DNA of 64,000 nt from Dictyobacter kobayashii. Lineage in GTDB: Bacteria; Chloroflexota; Ktedonobacteria; Ktedonobacterales; Ktedonobacteraceae. Below, one piece after another: positions 48,453 through 58,719 of this stretch. The stretch is taken from the NCBI RefSeq assembly GCF_003967555.1, contig NZ_BIFS01000001.1:4526001-4590000 (forward strand), written 5' to 3'. Each line of letters opens with the position of its first letter. Within the stretch, counting starts at the first letter, position 1. Below the pieces are notes generated by a model. It worked only from the letters and a program-made list of their open reading frames with translations. It did no database searches and was not told the origin of the DNA. A program made the position numbers and the translations under genes.

Positions 48453-48980
48453 ATGAGTGATTTTCTGTCATCCGCCAAAAATTTTGTGAATTCAGCTGTC
48501 AGTCGCACCAGCTGGGAGGCGCAAAAGCAACTTCGAGTGCGCAACAAACAAAGTGAAATCGACAAGTTGCTGGAGCAGCGACAGCACTTGATGGAAGAGC
48601 TTGGCCAGGTGGCAATGAATCTCTATCAGCAGGGATCGCTTACCGACTCGCAACTCTCACGTCTCTGTGCCAGTATCTTTGAGTTGGACCACGATCTGCG
48701 CTCGCGTGAGACGCAGTTGCAGGATGCTAAAAATGAGGCCTATCCTGTCGATCAGTTTGCGCCTGGACCAACCATGAACTATGCGCCACCAGCGCCTTCC
48801 AATATGGCGACCCCACCACCGAATCCATCGATGAATAACATTAATAACAACAATAATGCTAACTATGCTCAACCTCAGCCAACGCCCAATCCAGCAGCTG
48901 ATGCTCGTTGCCCTCAATGTGGTAACCCATTGCGCTCTAATGCCCTCTACTGCCGTAACTGTGGCGCGAAACTGCGCTAG
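48453..48980 (+). CDS. Coiled-coil and zinc-ribbon protein of unknown function
   Basis: A 175-residue protein from the ATG at 48453 with GGAGG upstream (longer in-frame extensions have no ribosome site). A helical, probably coiled-coil N-terminal half (residues 25-90; KQSEIDKLLEQRQHLMEELG) is followed by a Pro/Asn/Gln/Ala linker (PPNPSMNNINNNNNANYAQP) and a C-terminal zinc ribbon, CPQCGNPLRSNALYCRNCGAKLR in two Cys pairs (CPQC, CRNC). The form fits a membrane-stress or phage-shock-like adaptor, but I cannot name a family. Confidence 0.7.
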   Translation: MSDFLSSAKNFVNSAVSRTSWEAQKQLRVRNKQSEIDKLLEQRQHLMEELGQVAMNLYQQGSLTDSQLSRLCASIFELDHDLRSRETQLQDAKNEAYPVDQFAPGPTMNYAPPAPSNMATPPPNPSMNNINNNNNANYAQPQPTPNPAADARCPQCGNPLRSNALYCRNCGAKLR

Positions 48981-49020
48981 TTTCGTGTAGACATAAGGTA
49001 AAAGCAGGGGGCAGGGGCTA

Positions 49021-49081
49021 GAACTTTGATGGGGATAATCCACTCCGCTAACGGCGGGATGGATTATCCCCATCAAAGTTC
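49021..49081 (+). terminator. Long inverted repeat after the zinc-ribbon gene
   Basis: Arms 49021-49041 and 49061-49081 pair perfectly over 21 bp. The 19-nt loop holds a small inner stem. It lies 40 bp after the stop and before tsaE. No strong U-tract follows. Confidence 0.65.
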
Positions 49082-49224
49082 CTTGTATGCTATAATGTTA
49101 TTCACTATTCTCTCTTTGTGGTCAGGAAATCTGGCCCTTTTTCTTCATTTGATCTTGCTGGATGAGAGTAGATATTCAGGTGCCGTGAATGCGGTGCTTA
49201 TCAGCATTTGTATGGAGGCTTCCA

Positions 49225-49779
49225 GTGCGTGATGCGGGGCGTGATGCAGGTATGTTAGTCCAGGATGGGATCTGTTCTCTAGAGGTAGTCAGTCAACGGG
49301 CAACTCAGACTCAGCGTTTAGGCATGGCCCTGGGCGCGTTGTTGCAGGCGGGTGATCTGATTTTGTTGGATGGACAGCTCGGGGCGGGCAAGACAACTTT
49401 TACTCAAGGCCTGGCAAAGGGCATGCAGGTGACGGCCGTGGTGAATAGCCCGACGTTTACGCTGCTAAAAGAGTACCAGGGTGTGTCGGCATCACAGGAA
49501 GGCAAGGCTCTTCCCCTCTATCATTTTGACCTCTATCGACTGGAAGATCCCGATGAGATTGTTGATCTGGGATTTGAAGATTATTTTTATGGCTCGGGGG
49601 TGTGTGTGGTCGAGTGGGCAGGCAACGCTGATGAGCTGTGGCCGGCAGATCGACTGGACATTCGCTTGAGCTCTGTAGATGAAACGAAGCGCCGTCTGCT
49701 GTTTGTGGCATCAGGTCCGCGCTATTGCGAACTGCTCCGGCAGTTTCAGAAGAATATGTATGCTATTACTCGCTCTTGA
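49225..49779 (+). CDS. tsaE: tRNA t6A biosynthesis ATPase TsaE
   Basis: TsaE binds TsaB-TsaD and hydrolyses ATP in making N6-threonylcarbamoyladenosine at tRNA position 37. P-loop LDGQLGAGKTTFTQGLAKGM, then VVNSPTFTLLKEYQG, LYHFDLYRLEDPDEIVDLGF and VCVVEWAGNADELWP are all seen. The start is probably the GTG at 49225, which has GGAGG six bases upstream; an ATG further up lacks one. It overlaps tsaB by 20 bp. Confidence 0.93.
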   Translation: MRDAGRDAGMLVQDGICSLEVVSQRATQTQRLGMALGALLQAGDLILLDGQLGAGKTTFTQGLAKGMQVTAVVNSPTFTLLKEYQGVSASQEGKALPLYHFDLYRLEDPDEIVDLGFEDYFYGSGVCVVEWAGNADELWPADRLDIRLSSVDETKRRLLFVASGPRYCELLRQFQKNMYAITRS

Positions 49780-50581
49780 TACTTCGACTCGCTATGCGAG
49801 CGTGGCTTTATGCTCTGAAAACGAGTTGTTGAGTGAATATACCTGGTTCTCGGAAAATAACCATAGTGTAGATTTGCTGGATCGTGTTCAGCGTATTATG
49901 GCGCAACGACAGATCTCTTTGCAGCAACTTGATGCGATCGCGGTGGCGCTAGGCCCTGGCTCCTTCAATGGTGTGCGTGTGGCGTTGGCCTCAGCCAAAG
50001 CACTGGCGTTTTCCTTACAAAAGCCTTTAGTTGGCGTTGGTACATTGGATGTGATTGCCGCCCAACAACAGCTCTGGCGTGGCCCCATCTGTGCGGTGTT
50101 AGAAGCCGGTCGCTCTGAATTGTATGCTGGCCTTTATTTTTCTGCTGAACTCAAATCGACAGATGGTGAGGTAAGCTATCATCTACAGCAGGTCGGCACT
50201 TATTTCTTAGGTACGCCACAACAGCTGGTGGAAGAGATCCAATCACAACTGTCCAACTGGCCGGTTGCACTGTCCGCACCAGTGCTTTTTTGTGGTGAGA
50301 TTAAGGCTATATCTCGGCAGGCTTTGCGCCAGGGGATGGCGGAGCAGGGTGTGTTGAGAGATGCTATCCAATCTACGAGGTTCGCTTCTGTGCTGGCTCA
50401 GCTGGCTCTGCAACGTCTACAGGACGGCAAGGCAGATGATCCACTGGTGGTGGAACCTCTCTATTTACGGCGTCCATCCATTACCAAGAGTACCCGCAAG
50501 CAACCTTTGCTGGGCGGCGCTCTCCTAAGATCTAACGATCATGATACGACAGAAAGGGAACAGGGTGCGTTACGCCATTGA
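49760..50581 (+). CDS. tsaB: tRNA t6A biosynthesis protein TsaB
   Basis: TsaB is the non-catalytic ASKHA-fold partner of TsaD. MLLALDTSTRYASVALCSEN, ENNHSVDLLDRVQRIM, ALGPGSFNGVRVALASAKAL and GVGTLDVIAA are characteristic. The ATG at 49760 is inside tsaE, so the two are coupled. The 273-residue length includes a C-terminal extension. Its last bases overlap the start region of rimI. Confidence 0.93.
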   Translation: MLLLALDTSTRYASVALCSENELLSEYTWFSENNHSVDLLDRVQRIMAQRQISLQQLDAIAVALGPGSFNGVRVALASAKALAFSLQKPLVGVGTLDVIAAQQQLWRGPICAVLEAGRSELYAGLYFSAELKSTDGEVSYHLQQVGTYFLGTPQQLVEEIQSQLSNWPVALSAPVLFCGEIKAISRQALRQGMAEQGVLRDAIQSTRFASVLAQLALQRLQDGKADDPLVVEPLYLRRPSITKSTRKQPLLGGALLRSNDHDTTEREQGALRH

Positions 50582-51200
50582 TAGAATGACGATGTCGGAC
50601 GTGCCTCGCGTCATTGAAATTGAGCGTCTGGCCTATCCATCAACGTGGCCTCCGAGCGCCTATCGCAAGGAACTACAAGATAATCGGTGGGCGCACTATA
50701 TCGTGTTACGCGATAAGCATATCCTTGAAGAGCAGAGCTCGGTTCCTGCTGAGCCGGAGAAAGCGCGTAAGACGCGCCCGTTTCCGCTTTCACTTCTACC
50801 TAGCAGGCCTGCTGTTACTGCACCATCGCCGGATCTTGCATCCATTATCGGTTTTTCTGGCCTCTGGCTGATGGTAGATGAGGCACATATTACAACTATT
50901 GCTATGCATCCAGATTATCGGGGACACGGTCTGGGTGAGATGCTATTAGTGAGCTTGATCGATATTTCATATAATATTGGGGCCAAATGGGTTACCTTAG
51001 AGGTGCGCGTTTCGAATCATACTGCCCAGAATCTGTATCGTAAATATGGCTTTCAGGAAGCGGGTGTGCGCCATCGTTATTATAGCGATAACCAGGAAGA
51101 TGCTTTAATTATGTGGACCGATGAGATCAACTCTGCTGCCTATAAACAAAAATTTTTAGCATTAAAGGCTGCGTTATTACAAAAGTTGGAGGCGAAGTAG
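50565..51200 (+). CDS. rimI: Ribosomal protein S18 alanine N-acetyltransferase, RimI-type
   Basis: A GNAT-fold acetyltransferase. The N-terminal part (VRYAIDRMTMSDVPRVIEIE; LAYPSTWPPSAYRKEL) and the acetyl-CoA loop HPDYRGHGLGEMLLVSLIDI, followed by VTLEVRVSNHTAQNLYRKYG, are typical of RimI, which commonly sits between tsaB and tsaD. A Pro/Arg/Ser-rich insert of about 40 residues (about 55-90) is unusual. The start is GTG 50565 with AAAGGG upstream, or an ATG at 50541 inside tsaB. The acceptor S18 is inferred from the neighbourhood. Confidence 0.85.
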   Translation: MRYAIDRMTMSDVPRVIEIERLAYPSTWPPSAYRKELQDNRWAHYIVLRDKHILEEQSSVPAEPEKARKTRPFPLSLLPSRPAVTAPSPDLASIIGFSGLWLMVDEAHITTIAMHPDYRGHGLGEMLLVSLIDISYNIGAKWVTLEVRVSNHTAQNLYRKYGFQEAGVRHRYYSDNQEDALIMWTDEINSAAYKQKFLALKAALLQKLEAK

Positions 51201-51253
51201 TGCATTGGCCGGTGTCTCTCCTGGTCGCGGCCGCATTGCTGGGGATGTAATTT

Positions 51254-52435
51254 ATGCTTGTACTTGGTATTGAAAGTTCATGTGATGAGACTGGGGCCGC
51301 ACTTGTGCGCGATGGCCGTTATCTGCTTTCCAATGTGGTTGCCTCTCAGATTGAGATTCATAATCGCTATGGTGGGGTGGTGCCTGAGGTGGCCTCGCGG
51401 CAACAGATTGCCGCCATTATTCCGGTGGTGGAGACGGCTCTGGCGCAGGCGTCTTGCCGTTGGGAAGATATTGATGCGATCTCGGCAACCTATGGGCCGG
51501 GGCTGGCTGGCTCTTTGCTGGTTGGCCTGACGGTAGGTAAGACCCTCGCGCTGGCTCGTGAGTTGCCTTTTCTAGGTGTTAACCACCTGGAGGCCCATCT
51601 CTATGCCAACTGGCTGCGCCCACAGTCAGATGCTGCTACTGCTTCCCCTGTCCCTGAAGAGGAATGGAGACACCAGTCTGGCGATCCTTTGTTCCCATTG
51701 ATCTGCCTGGTTATTTCTGGGGCCCATAGTGAGATTGTGCTGGTGCGTGACCATGGCGATTATGAGTTGCTTGGACGCACGAGGGATGATGCAGCTGGCG
51801 AAGCTTTAGATAAGGTCTCGCGAGTCCTGGGATTGGGCTACCCTGGCGGGCCGGCCATTCAGCGTATGGCTCAGCAGGCGGAAGATGCCTATGTGCAGCA
51901 AAAAAAGTCGGTCAAGAAAGCACGTAGCGTTTATCGTTTGCCACGTGCCTGGCTGCGTGGCACCTATGATTTTAGCTTTAGCGGCGTAAAGACGGCGATG
52001 TTGCACCTGGCGGAAGGGGCTACGGACGCTGTCCGTACACATGAGGATGGGAAGCCTTCAACCCAGTACACGCGTTATACACGTATGGGGGAGCAGGCAG
52101 CGCAAGAAGGGGCTCCTGATGTAGCTCTGTTGGCGGCCGGTTTTCAAGAGGCGATTGTCGATGTACTGGCTGTAAAGACGCGTATGGCCGCGCAGGAGTA
52201 TAAAGTCAAGCAGGTTATTCTCGCGGGCGGCGTTGCTGCCAATCTCAGCCTGCGGGCACGCATGCTCCAGGAGCTACAGCCACTTGGTATTCGCCTGAGC
52301 TATCCACCCATCGATTTTTGTACGGATAATGCCGCAATGATTGCGAGTGCAGCTTTTTTCCACTTGAGTTTGGGCGAACGTCACGGAATGGATCTGGATG
52401 TTCAACCTGGATTAAGCCTGCCGTTTAGAAAGTGA
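51254..52435 (+). CDS. tsaD: tRNA t6A threonylcarbamoyltransferase TsaD
   Basis: TsaD transfers the threonylcarbamoyl group from threonylcarbamoyl-AMP to A37 of tRNAs reading ANN codons. LVLGIESSCDETGAALVRDG, YGGVVPEVASRQQ, the metal-binding HLEAH (VNHLEAHLYANW) and the C-terminal GGVAANLSLRARM, FCTDNAAMIA are all seen. At 393 residues it is longer than usual because of two inserts (about residues 122-150 and 255-285). It lies in the tsaE-tsaB-rimI-tsaD operon; tsaC is not in the window. Confidence 0.95.
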   Translation: MLVLGIESSCDETGAALVRDGRYLLSNVVASQIEIHNRYGGVVPEVASRQQIAAIIPVVETALAQASCRWEDIDAISATYGPGLAGSLLVGLTVGKTLALARELPFLGVNHLEAHLYANWLRPQSDAATASPVPEEEWRHQSGDPLFPLICLVISGAHSEIVLVRDHGDYELLGRTRDDAAGEALDKVSRVLGLGYPGGPAIQRMAQQAEDAYVQQKKSVKKARSVYRLPRAWLRGTYDFSFSGVKTAMLHLAEGATDAVRTHEDGKPSTQYTRYTRMGEQAAQEGAPDVALLAAGFQEAIVDVLAVKTRMAAQEYKVKQVILAGGVAANLSLRARMLQELQPLGIRLSYPPIDFCTDNAAMIASAAFFHLSLGERHGMDLDVQPGLSLPFRK

Positions 52436-52441
52436 GATCCT

Positions 52442-53452
52442 ATGCCAAAGTCAAAGACATATGCACTGGGAATTGATCTGGGGGGCACGAAGACCCTCGC
52501 TGCAGTGGTTGATCTTTCCGATGGAAGTGTGGTGGCTTCTGCGCGCAAGCGTACTCGCGCTGAGCGTGGTCAGGATTTTGTATCGCAGCGCACAATCGAG
52601 CTGGCAACCGCCGCGCTAACTGCGGCCAAGCTTCCCGAAGACGCTGAGTTAGTAGCTATTGGTGTGGGTGCGGCCGGGCAAATTGATCGTAAAGCAGGTG
52701 TGGTGTTGGATGCGCCAAATCTTGGTGTCCGTAATATGCCGCTGGGCAATATTTTAAATAAGCGTTTTGGATTGCCTGTCGTCGTTGGTAATGATGTTGA
52801 AGTGGCCGCCATGGGAGAATACCTTTATGGCGCTGGCCGTGGCTACAATAATTTTGTGTGTATCTTCGTTGGAACCGGCATCGGCTCGGGTATTGTTCAA
52901 AATGGTCAGATGTATACAGGTTTGACGGGTACCGCCGGCGAAGTCGGTCACGTGACGATTCAGGCGGGCGGCCGTATCTGTGGTTGTGGCTCCCGTGGTT
53001 GCCTGGAGGCATATGCATCCCGTACCGCGATCACTAAAGCAATTCTGGCTGAGATGCACCATGGCCGTTCCTCTATCCTGGCTGATGACGCCCTGGGCCA
53101 ATTAAAAGAGGGCGATACAGTTATTCGTTCTGGCATCATCGCCAACGCGATTCAGCAAAAAGATGAACTGGTCACGGAAATTGTGACCGAGGCCGCTAAC
53201 TTCCTCGGTTATGGGCTCGGCTCGGTGATGAACTTTTATAATCCAGAGTGCATTATTCTGGGTGGTGGTGTTATTGAAGCGGTTGACTTGCTGTTTGAAA
53301 CCGCCGTTTATCGCGCCCGCAACGTGGCGCTCTCGGCCTCAGCTAAGAAAACGCCGATTGTCCGTGCGAAGCTGGGCGATTTCTCGGGTGTCGTCGGCGC
53401 AGCAGCGCTGGGTGCGATGTCCACTGGCTATAAAGTCAATTCCAAAGACTGA
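52442..53452 (+). CDS. ROK family glucokinase
   Basis: A 336-residue sugar kinase. ALGIDLGGTKTLAAVVDL (ATP site), GNDVEVAAMGEYLYGAGRGY, GTGIGSGIVQNG, the ROK zinc motif CGCGSRGCLEAYAS and EVGH (GTAGEVGHVTIQ) are all present. It most likely phosphorylates glucose at the entry to glycolysis, but other hexoses are possible. It begins 6 bp after tsaD and may be in the same operon. Confidence 0.9.
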   Translation: MPKSKTYALGIDLGGTKTLAAVVDLSDGSVVASARKRTRAERGQDFVSQRTIELATAALTAAKLPEDAELVAIGVGAAGQIDRKAGVVLDAPNLGVRNMPLGNILNKRFGLPVVVGNDVEVAAMGEYLYGAGRGYNNFVCIFVGTGIGSGIVQNGQMYTGLTGTAGEVGHVTIQAGGRICGCGSRGCLEAYASRTAITKAILAEMHHGRSSILADDALGQLKEGDTVIRSGIIANAIQQKDELVTEIVTEAANFLGYGLGSVMNFYNPECIILGGGVIEAVDLLFETAVYRARNVALSASAKKTPIVRAKLGDFSGVVGAAALGAMSTGYKVNSKD

Positions 53453-53517
53453 GCGGCTGCTCTGGTCATGTGCGTTGCTAAAGCTGACAGATAAGAGCTA
53501 AGAAAGCAGGGATTTGC

Positions 53518-54129
53518 ATGGATCACATTGAAGTGCGTGCTGTGCATGTCAGCGATGCTCCTGCTCTGCACGAACTCGATTTTGATTTTGAAACGGATCG
53601 CATTTATACACTGCAGGTGCATAATCATCTTATTCACAATCATACAAATTCGGGTGAAGGCGGCGGGACTGCATTTGCCTTTGAACTGGTGGAAACGGCG
53701 GTTGACCCACCATTCTATAAAAATTTTCATGGCAGTGAGAATTCTCTGGGGAAGATTAAAACTCTTCTACAAACCACGGAAGGTGGCTTTGTTGCCCTGG
53801 TGGATGGGAACGTGGTTGGCGGCATTTTCTTGATGGTGGAGGATAACCGCTCGGTGGTTCGTATTCAAAATATGATTGTGGCTCGCCAATTTCAGCGCTA
53901 TGGTGTTGGCTCTCTACTACTCAGCTGTGCCGCCGATTGGGCTCGTAAGCAGAAATGCTGGGCAATTGTACTTGAGACACAGAATACCAATTACCCTGCC
54001 ATTCAATTTTATTTACGCAATGGCCTGGAAATCTGGAGTATCAATCGTCACTTTTACCCACCCGGCGAACTCTCCCACGAAGTGGCCATCTTTATGGGCA
54101 AACGCCTCTCATCCACTTCTGAATCATAA
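53518..54129 (+). CDS. GNAT family N-acetyltransferase
   Basis: A 203-residue GNAT protein. Motif A is seen as MIVARQFQRYGVGSLLLSCA, followed by AIVLETQNTNYPAIQFYLRN and LSHEVAIFMGKRL. The N-terminal half has an unusual Thr/His/Glu-rich segment (LHELDFDFETDRIYTLQVHN). The acceptor is unknown. It is 65 bp after the ROK kinase, so possibly in the same unit. Confidence 0.82.
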   Translation: MDHIEVRAVHVSDAPALHELDFDFETDRIYTLQVHNHLIHNHTNSGEGGGTAFAFELVETAVDPPFYKNFHGSENSLGKIKTLLQTTEGGFVALVDGNVVGGIFLMVEDNRSVVRIQNMIVARQFQRYGVGSLLLSCAADWARKQKCWAIVLETQNTNYPAIQFYLRNGLEIWSINRHFYPPGELSHEVAIFMGKRLSSTSES

Positions 54130-54132
54130 ACC

Positions 54133-54178
54133 AGACAAGCAGGATACTGCCGCCCCTGCGACGGTATCCTGCTTGTCT
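54133..54178 (+). terminator. Hairpin after the GNAT gene
   Basis: AGACAAGCAGGATAC (54133-54147) pairs with 54164-54178 over 15 bp; the 16-nt loop has a short inner stem. It directly follows the stop at 54129. No U-tract follows. Confidence 0.6.
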
Positions 54179-54254
54179 ACAGCAAAACACACCCCTGTTT
54201 ACAAACCTAAGGGAGCTCCCCTTGTTATAGGCATCCCCTGGTCATAAACCTTCC

Positions 54255-54329
54255 CGCCCTCATATTATTACGAGGTGGTGAAACAGGTGCGCAGCACCTG
54301 TTTCACCACCTCGTAATAATATGAGGGCG
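54255..54329. terminator. 36-bp perfect stem between convergent genes
   Basis: Arms 54255-54290 and 54294-54329 are perfect reverse complements over 36 bp around a 3-nt loop (GCA). It is the longest hairpin in the window. It lies between the GNAT gene and metG, which converge here. A further 11-bp hairpin (54358-54368 with 54373-54383) lies next to the metG stop. Confidence 0.8.
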
Positions 54330-54388
54330 TGCGCTGGCGCGCCCGCAAAGCAACAGCCTGCTTCCCATAACCATGGGAAGCAGCCCCC

Positions 54389-56059
<1,671 letters not shown>

Positions 56060-56252
56060 GTAATATATGTTCTCCCTTTCAGGCTTGAAGGATTGTGTTT
56101 TGTGCGGGGAGGGTTTTATTCAACCTTCTGCGTATCTCATTGCCAATGCCAGAGAAAAACAGGAGATGAACCATGGGTTATTATAACAAGTGTGAGGGGG
56201 GAGTACAAGCGCCATTTTTTTGCCTGGCCCTTTGCCTCCCCCGTGGTCCCCT

Positions 56253-57271
56253 TTACATTCCTATGTAGCGGGCATAAATTGAACGCGCTACCTGTTCATC
56301 ATCTGTTCCCTTAATGATTGCTCTGGCGTCGGGAAAGAGGGTTAATTCATAGCTGTCAACCTGAAAACGCAATAAATAAGCATTATAGTTGACCTCACCA
56401 ACGACGCGTAGCCTTTCAGCCAGGTTCAAAAAATCCAGCGGTTGCTGCTGCTCGCGTTTAATGTTGCGTACCTGTACGGCGTTGCGACCACACAGACTGG
56501 TGCTGGAGTTACCGCTCGCTTCCAGAAACGTAAAATGATGTTCTCCGCAGGCCGGACAATCGGGCTGGCGGGGCAACTCGATTCGATCAAACGTATTTTC
56601 CCACAGATCCAGCCACGTCATATCCCGGCTAATCTTATCGCTATTGAGCAGAATCTTCAGGGCCTCAGTGGAAGCGATACCGGTGATTGCCCCTACGATA
56701 CCATTGAGTACCCCTGCTGTATCACAGGTTGGTGTACTGCCAGGCGGGGGAGTTCAGGAAACGCACAGCGTAAGCAGGCGGTCTGCCCGGGCAAGATATT
56801 CATCGTAACGCCATAGGCTGCTATCACGCCGCTATAGATCCAGGGACGCTGATGCTTAATACAGGCATCATTAATGATATAACGAGTTTCAAAATTATCG
56901 GTGGCATCCAGGATGAGATCGGTTTCTTGCACCAGGGACTCAATACCATCGGCCGTAATGTCATCCACCAGGGCCTCCACCTCAACCTCGCTATTAATAC
57001 GCGAAAGCCTCTGTTTGGCGGCAATTGCCTTGGGAATATGTTGCGCTACATCATCTTCATCAAAAAGGATCTGTCGTTGTAAATTGTTCATTTCAATATA
57101 ATCGCGGTCCGCGATCACCAGATGTCCCACTCCCGCGCGGCAAAGATTATTGGCCAGTACCGTTCCCAATGCTCCGCAGCCAACAATCGTCACGGTTGCC
57201 TTCTGAAGTCGCTCCTGTCCTGCTTTACCAATCGGACCAAACAAAGTTTGTCGCGAATAGCGCTCAAGCAT
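56253..57271 (-). CDS. MoeB/ThiF/HesA-type E1-like adenylyltransferase (frameshifted)
   Basis: An enzyme that adenylates the C-terminus of a small sulfur-carrier protein (MoaD or ThiS). MLERYSRQTLFGPIGKAGQE, the ATP-binding VGCGALGTVLANNLCRAG, DRDYIEMNNLQRQILFDEDD and DATDNFETRYIINDAC are all canonical. The second zinc Cys pair is CLRC, with CPAC later. After CAFPEL the frame shifts at a C-run near 56742-56748. The family continuation (PPPGSTPTCDTAGVLNGIVG) is in the other frame and ends at 56253 with YARYIGM. A C-terminal ThiS/MoaD-binding tail of about 80 residues is present. One base restores the gene. Confidence 0.87.
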
Positions 57272-57464
57272 CGCCTATCCCCCTTATCCATGATACAGAT
57301 AGCCATCCCTTGTATTGTAGCACGCCCCACAATCAACAGAGCTTTCCCTCCATTTTCCTTATACTCTACCACATGAAGCGGGGATGCAAGGAGCGGCACC
57401 ACCCGGGTCAAAGGGCCAATGCCCCTGAAAACCTATGCTCGTAAAGGAAAAGGTGTATCCAGCA

Positions 57465-57490
57465 AATTTCCTGCCATATGGCAGGAAATT
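57465..57490. promoter_or_regulatory. 26-bp perfect palindrome in a divergent promoter region
   Basis: AATTTCCTGCCAT and its exact reverse complement meet at CATATG. The dyad sits between the divergent MoeB/ThiF gene and the response regulator and looks like an operator for a dimeric repressor. The regulator is unknown. Confidence 0.5.
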
Positions 57491-57633
57491 GTGTATAAAA
57501 CTCTCTATCTAGGACAGAAAATGGTGAAAGTTGGCAGCAGAGCATAACTGTGTTACAATGCCAGAAGTGTGATACTCTTTTTCTGGAAATCTGTAACCAG
57601 TACATTGTGCGACTCTTTACGAGAGGCAGCCAT

Positions 57634-58080
57634 ATGAGCAGCGTGAATGCAATCAAGAAGGTATTGGTTATCGACGACAACCCGACCATTGTGGAGCTCA
57701 TCAAATATGCGGTGAATCTCCAGGGCTCGTACCAGGTTGTGGTCGCATATGATGGGGTCCAGGGCCTCGAGCGTGTTTTTGTTGAGCAACCAGACTGCGT
57801 CATCATTGATGTCAAAATGCCCAAAATGGATGGGTATCAATTAGTGCGTTGTTTGCGTGGTGACATGCGCACCGCGAACGTTCCTCTGATCATTTTGAGT
57901 GCCATGACGCGCGAAGAAGACCAGATGACGGGTTTGCTCTCAGGCGCAGACGAGTATCTCACCAAGCCCTTTAAGCCAACTGCTCTGAATGCAGCAATCG
58001 AACGTGTGCTCCGCCTGACACCCGCCGAGCGCCAACGCCGTACGGACTCCCTGGTACAGACCCAGGCAGAGCGTGACTAG
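57634..58080 (+). CDS. Single-domain response regulator
   Basis: A 148-residue receiver-only protein. Acidic pocket VLVIDDNP, phosphoacceptor Asp in VIIDVKMPKMDG, Ser in LILSAMTREE and the conserved Lys in YLTKPFKP are all present. There is no output domain beyond a short basic tail. It would work by protein-protein contact, for example in a phosphorelay. The start is the ATG at 57634 with GAGAGG upstream; a longer open frame starts without a site. Confidence 0.87.
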   Translation: MSSVNAIKKVLVIDDNPTIVELIKYAVNLQGSYQVVVAYDGVQGLERVFVEQPDCVIIDVKMPKMDGYQLVRCLRGDMRTANVPLIILSAMTREEDQMTGLLSGADEYLTKPFKPTALNAAIERVLRLTPAERQRRTDSLVQTQAERD

Positions 58081-58286
58081 TCAGTAAAATAAGCTTCGAG
58101 CTGATTTTGAGAGCACTGGCCAGACTCTTTCTACAATCTGCTTGAAGCATGTATCTATGATTATTCATCTTTAAATCTTTTAAAAGCACATGCTAACTTT
58201 GTTGTCTGGCATCAACAAAAAAATATGTGTTTCTTTTTTATCTGTTATTTATTTAAAAGCGCTAGCGCGCATGTGAGCTACAGGTA

Positions 58287-58682
58287 GTGCGTAGGTTACA
58301 TATTCTTTTTGTGGATAGTGATCCACATATACATGATAAGATAAAACAAGCGCTGGGTGGCGAATTTACAGTACAATGTGTCGGGTCTGTTCCTGAGGCT
58401 AAACAGTCTCTCTCCTTATCACGGCCCGATATTCTGATCTCTGAGGTCGTGGTAGGGCAGGAGAGTGGCTTAGATCTATGCCGCCACGTGCGTAGTATAC
58501 CTTCACTGCGACAACTTCCGATTATGTTGTTGACCTCGATGGCGACCTTGCAGGACAAGGTGGCGGGTTTTCAAGCAGGAACGGATGACTATGTCGTGAA
58601 ACCATTTGACGTCCACCATCTGGTGGCGCGTATCAGATTATTAGCAAGAATAAAGCGTCTAGAGCGGCGTACCACCGTCTAG
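58287..58682 (+). CDS. Receiver protein with Glu at the phosphorylation site
   Basis: A 131-residue receiver-only protein starting at GTG. The fold is clear: HILFVDSDPHI, LLTSMATLQDKVAGF and the Lys105 region YVVKPFDV. The phosphoacceptor segment is ILISEVVVGQESGLDL, where the expected Asp (position 53) is Glu. The second acidic residue of the N-terminal pair is also moved (Asp10, Ser11, Asp12). It may be locked in an active-like state. It follows the normal regulator by 206 bp. Its 3' end forms part of a terminator. Confidence 0.8.
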   Translation: MRRLHILFVDSDPHIHDKIKQALGGEFTVQCVGSVPEAKQSLSLSRPDILISEVVVGQESGLDLCRHVRSIPSLRQLPIMLLTSMATLQDKVAGFQAGTDDYVVKPFDVHHLVARIRLLARIKRLERRTTV

Positions 58683-58698
58683 ACGCTTTATTCTTGCT
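58643..58698. terminator. Terminator overlapping the end of a gene
   Basis: Arms 58643-58663 and 58678-58698 pair perfectly over 21 bp. The loop holds a small inner CGG/CCG pair. The left arm is within the last codons of the receiver gene (stop at 58682). A T-rich tract follows. It separates this gene from the convergent transporter operon. Confidence 0.75.
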
Positions 58699-58719
58699 TT
58701 CTTTTCCTCTATTCAGCGA

